Assembly: GCF_050717535.1 (NCBI RefSeq)
Contig: NZ_JBOITM010000076.1
Coordinates: 23,144 to 87,143 of the forward strand
Length of the DNA stretch: 64,000 bases
Reading direction: 5' to 3'
DNA from: Clostridium_AD sp050717535
Lineage (GTDB): Bacteria; Bacillota; Clostridia; Clostridiales; Clostridiaceae
Part shown: piece after piece, positions 62,014-64,000 of the stretch
Numbering within the stretch: the stretch's first letter is position 1
How the letters are laid out: each line of letters begins with the position of its first letter
Program-made: the position numbers and the translations under genes
Notes under the pieces: generated by a model
What the model saw: the letters and a program-made list of their open reading frames with translations, nothing else
The model's database searches: none
What the model was told of the DNA's origin: nothing

Positions 62014-62592
62014 TCATAGTAATTCTGAAACTATATTTAAGGATTTAGCAATATTTTCTTCCTGTGGATCTAAAATGATTTGTATTGAGGTTCCTAATAT
62101 TGATCCTAAAATCATCCTTGATAGGGCACTTGATGAATAATTTTTAAGGCTTTTATTTGTAAAAATATTATCAGCGAGTACATAACGTTCTATCAAACTT
62201 GATAAATCCTTAAATAAATTACTGAGTAAATCTCCAAATGGTTTTGACCAAATTGACATACCAATTAAGTCATATAATAACTTAAACACTTCAGGAGTGC
62301 TTATTAACATGTTTTGAAAATAATCACTTAGGTTTGATAATCTCTTTTTAGATGTATCACCAATTTTTAAACATTCCTCAAATTGCACTAAATAACGCTT
62401 AGATAAGGTCCTAATTACCTCAATAAATAATCCTTCCTTATTCTTATAATAATAGTTAACCTGGCTTAGGACTACGTTCGCTTCTTCGGCAATACTTCTC
62501 ATTGAAACATTTGCATAGCCATTTTTAGAAATGCATTTAAATGCAGCATCTAATATTTTTTGAGATTGATTTATTGATATTTTATCAGTCAT
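62014..62592 (-). CDS. TetR-family regulator
   Basis: A 192-residue protein with a TetR helix-turn-helix (VSMRSIAEEANVVLSQVNYYYKNKEGLFIEVI) and a divergent all-helical ligand domain. ATG follows GAAGGGAG. It lies 45 bases downstream of the DegV gene on the same strand and may share its transcript. No obvious pump or target is adjacent. Confidence 0.83.
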   Translation of the reverse strand: MTDKISINQSQKILDAAFKCISKNGYANVSMRSIAEEANVVLSQVNYYYKNKEGLFIEVIRTLSKRYLVQFEECLKIGDTSKKRLSNLSDYFQNMLISTPEVFKLLYDLIGMSIWSKPFGDLLSNLFKDLSSLIERYVLADNIFTNKSLKNYSSSALSRMILGSILGTSIQIILDPQEENIAKSLNIVSELL

Positions 62593-62637
62593 TATTTTCT
62601 CCCTTCAATTTAATTCAAACATTGGTTCTTATTAAAC

Positions 62638-63510
62638 TTAAGATTCTCTAACTTTGCCAATAAAAGCAATACATAGTATACCTTGTCCTGTATGAGTACC
62701 TATAATTGGACCAACATAGTTAATTATTACATTTTTCACCTTAACTTGACTCATTACTAAATCTTTTAAATGCTCTGCATCTTCTAAACAATCGCCATGG
62801 TTAATAAAAATGGTTTGTTCTTCAGGGTTAATAACACGGTCTTTAAATTCTTCTAATAAGACTCTAATGGATTTTTTTCTACCCCTTACTTTTTTTACAG
62901 TAACTAGTTTTCCGGCATTATCAAAGTCTAAAATAGGCTTAATTTCTAATAAAGTCCCTAAAGTGGCACTCGTAGCAGAAACTCTTCCTCCTCTTTTTAA
63001 ATGCTCAAGGCTATCCACAGTAAACCAAAGGTTAATCTTGAGTTTGTTATCTTCAACCCAGTTAATAATATTTTCTTTAGATTTACCTTGCTTTAACATT
63101 TCACATGCATAATATACTAATAAACCTTGTCCAGCTGTAGCTCTTCTTGAGTCAATAACAGTTATATCTGCAGAACTGTTTTCTTCTAATATAGTTGACC
63201 TAGCCCTAACTGCATTATTGTAGGTCTCGCTTAGACCAGATGAAAAAGCTATATATATTATAGAGAAACCTTGAGAAATATATTTTTTGAAGTATTGTTC
63301 AAATTTGTAGGGTGTAATCTGGGATGTGGTTGGCATTTCACCTTTACTTAGTTCATCAAAAAACTCTTTATAACCTATTGATTTAGTAAGGGTGTCTTCA
63401 TAATCTATTCCTTTTAAATTAAAATAAAATGGAATAATAAAAATATTATTCTGTTTTATGTATTTAGCTGAAAGATCACAATCAGAATCAGTAACAATTA
63501 ATGGTTTCAT
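62638..63510 (-). CDS. DegV-family fatty-acid-binding protein
   Basis: A 290-residue EDD-fold protein: IVTDSDCDLSAKYI at the N-terminus, TSQITPYKFEQYF with the fatty-acid head-group Ser/Thr region, and VIDSRRATAGQGLLVYYACEML. DegV/FakB proteins bind fatty acids and present them to the FakA kinase. FakA is not in the window, so whether this is a true FakB is open. ATG follows TGGAGGG. Confidence 0.88.
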   Translation of the reverse strand: MKPLIVTDSDCDLSAKYIKQNNIFIIPFYFNLKGIDYEDTLTKSIGYKEFFDELSKGEMPTTSQITPYKFEQYFKKYISQGFSIIYIAFSSGLSETYNNAVRARSTILEENSSADITVIDSRRATAGQGLLVYYACEMLKQGKSKENIINWVEDNKLKINLWFTVDSLEHLKRGGRVSATSATLGTLLEIKPILDFDNAGKLVTVKKVRGRKKSIRVLLEEFKDRVINPEEQTIFINHGDCLEDAEHLKDLVMSQVKVKNVIINYVGPIIGTHTGQGILCIAFIGKVRES

Positions 63511-63844
63511 TTTAAATTCCCTCCAAAGTTCCTTATAACTATTATGACATTTATTAAGTAAAATAATTCATACGTTCGATTTATGAGTAATTTTATCATG
63601 TTTTTATTAGCATGTCAATTTTAAAATTAGTATTTTTCTGGTCAGTGTAATGAAGTCTGATCTCATAGAAAAACTAGAAGTCATCTTGTGACATCAAGTA
63701 TAATATCTACCTATTCTGGATTATTAAAATTAAGTTTTGACTGATTTGTAGACACAATAAGAGGAAGTTGGGAATTAATGTAGAATTATAATTTGTGAAT
63801 GCTTATTTCGACATCATTGCTGTATTACCCCTTGGGTTATTTTG
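63511..63844. other. intergenic region before the intron, no gene seen
   Basis: These 334 bases between the DegV start and the terminator hairpin have no frame that reads as protein, and no strong promoter on the plus strand. What transcript the following hairpin terminates is unclear from this window. Confidence 0.3.
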
Positions 63845-63874
63845 AGTAAGAGGGTAATTAAGAACCCTCTTACT
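63845..63874 (+). terminator. terminator stem used as an intron insertion site
   Basis: A perfect 11-bp stem, AGTAAGAGGGT with ACCCTCTTACT, has an 8-base loop and is followed by ATT before the intron's first base. Its T-tract has presumably been moved beyond the intron. Confidence 0.75.
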
Positions 63875-63877
63875 ATT

Positions 63878-64000
63878 GTGCGCCCGGCATGGGCGCAATC
63901 TAATGGGTGAAAGTCCCTAGCACGGGTTAATAGTGCCAAGTGCATAGCTTAAGACAAGGGTGTCCATCGCGAGACGGAATCTGAAGGAAGTCGGCGGCCA
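63878..64000 (+). mobile_element. 5' end of a group II intron (class IIC-like), cut by the window edge
   Basis: GTGCGCCCGGCATGGGCGCA begins at 63878, and GGGTGAAAGTCCC, CAAGGGTGTCC and GGAATCTGAAGGAAG follow. These are domain I elements in the order seen in bacterial group II introns such as the Oceanobacillus iheyensis IIC intron. Insertion three bases after a terminator stem fits class IIC target choice. The reverse transcriptase (intron-encoded protein) and 3' domains V-VI must lie beyond the window. Confidence 0.9.

Overview
The window is low-GC, tightly packed DNA from an anaerobic Firmicute, most likely a Clostridium or close relative. The signs are AT-rich codon use, strong AGGAGG-type ribosome sites, frequent TTG starts, ferredoxin-nitroreductase fusions, a cytosolic NiFe hydrogenase and ABC-F proteins. 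No rRNA or tRNA gene was seen. This is chromosome-like accessory and housekeeping DNA with several decayed genes.

Layout. 1-3 kb: a tail-anchored unknown protein, a broken old-yellow-enzyme gene and an Fe-S nitroreductase; the two flavoenzyme promoters share a motif. 3-7.3 kb: a GtcA/CsbB/YfhO-like set for glycosylating cell-wall polymers outside the membrane. 7.6-12.7 kb: a probable catabolic locus with a PfkB kinase, a TrpF-like barrel protein and an iron alcohol dehydrogenase, plus a winged-helix/PfkB protein whose catalytic motif has decayed; an IS fossil lies between. 13.8-17.4 kb: two MarR units with clear operators, one with a MATE pump and one with an N5-(carboxyethyl)ornithine synthase-like enzyme. 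17.4-19.7 kb: a LUD protein and a YjiH transporter. 20-34 kb: a lipoprotein, an ABC-F gene behind an attenuator leader, a CPBP protease with a VanRS-like pair, a TetR regulator, an oleate hydratase fragment, an antiporter with a PII-like protein, and a second ABC-F copy with the same leader but a 2-base frameshift. 34.2-37.1 kb: csoR-copA copper efflux with its operator. 37-47 kb: a PrsW protease, a repeat lipoprotein, a chemoreceptor and a four-gene envelope operon (DUF2207, zinc-ribbon giant, LemA, membrane protein). 47.4-52.9 kb: a two-component system, an unknown membrane-anchored protein, a binding lipoprotein and an organophosphate transporter, probably one sensing and uptake unit. 53.4-61.9 kb: a complete NiFe hydrogenase locus, with structural genes, protease and hypAB on the minus strand diverging from hypFCDE on the plus strand. 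62-63.5 kb: TetR and DegV. The right edge enters a group II intron inserted just after a terminator hairpin.

Most notable: (1) the kinase/TrpF-like/dehydrogenase operon with a dead-kinase regulator, a candidate undescribed catabolic pathway; (2) the duplicated ABC-F attenuator module with a conserved nine-codon upstream ORF; (3) the hydrogenase small subunit with Asp in place of a proximal-cluster Cys; (4) the LemA/DUF2207/zinc-ribbon operon; (5) the phosphate-ester sensing module, which includes a gene that seems to start at AUA.
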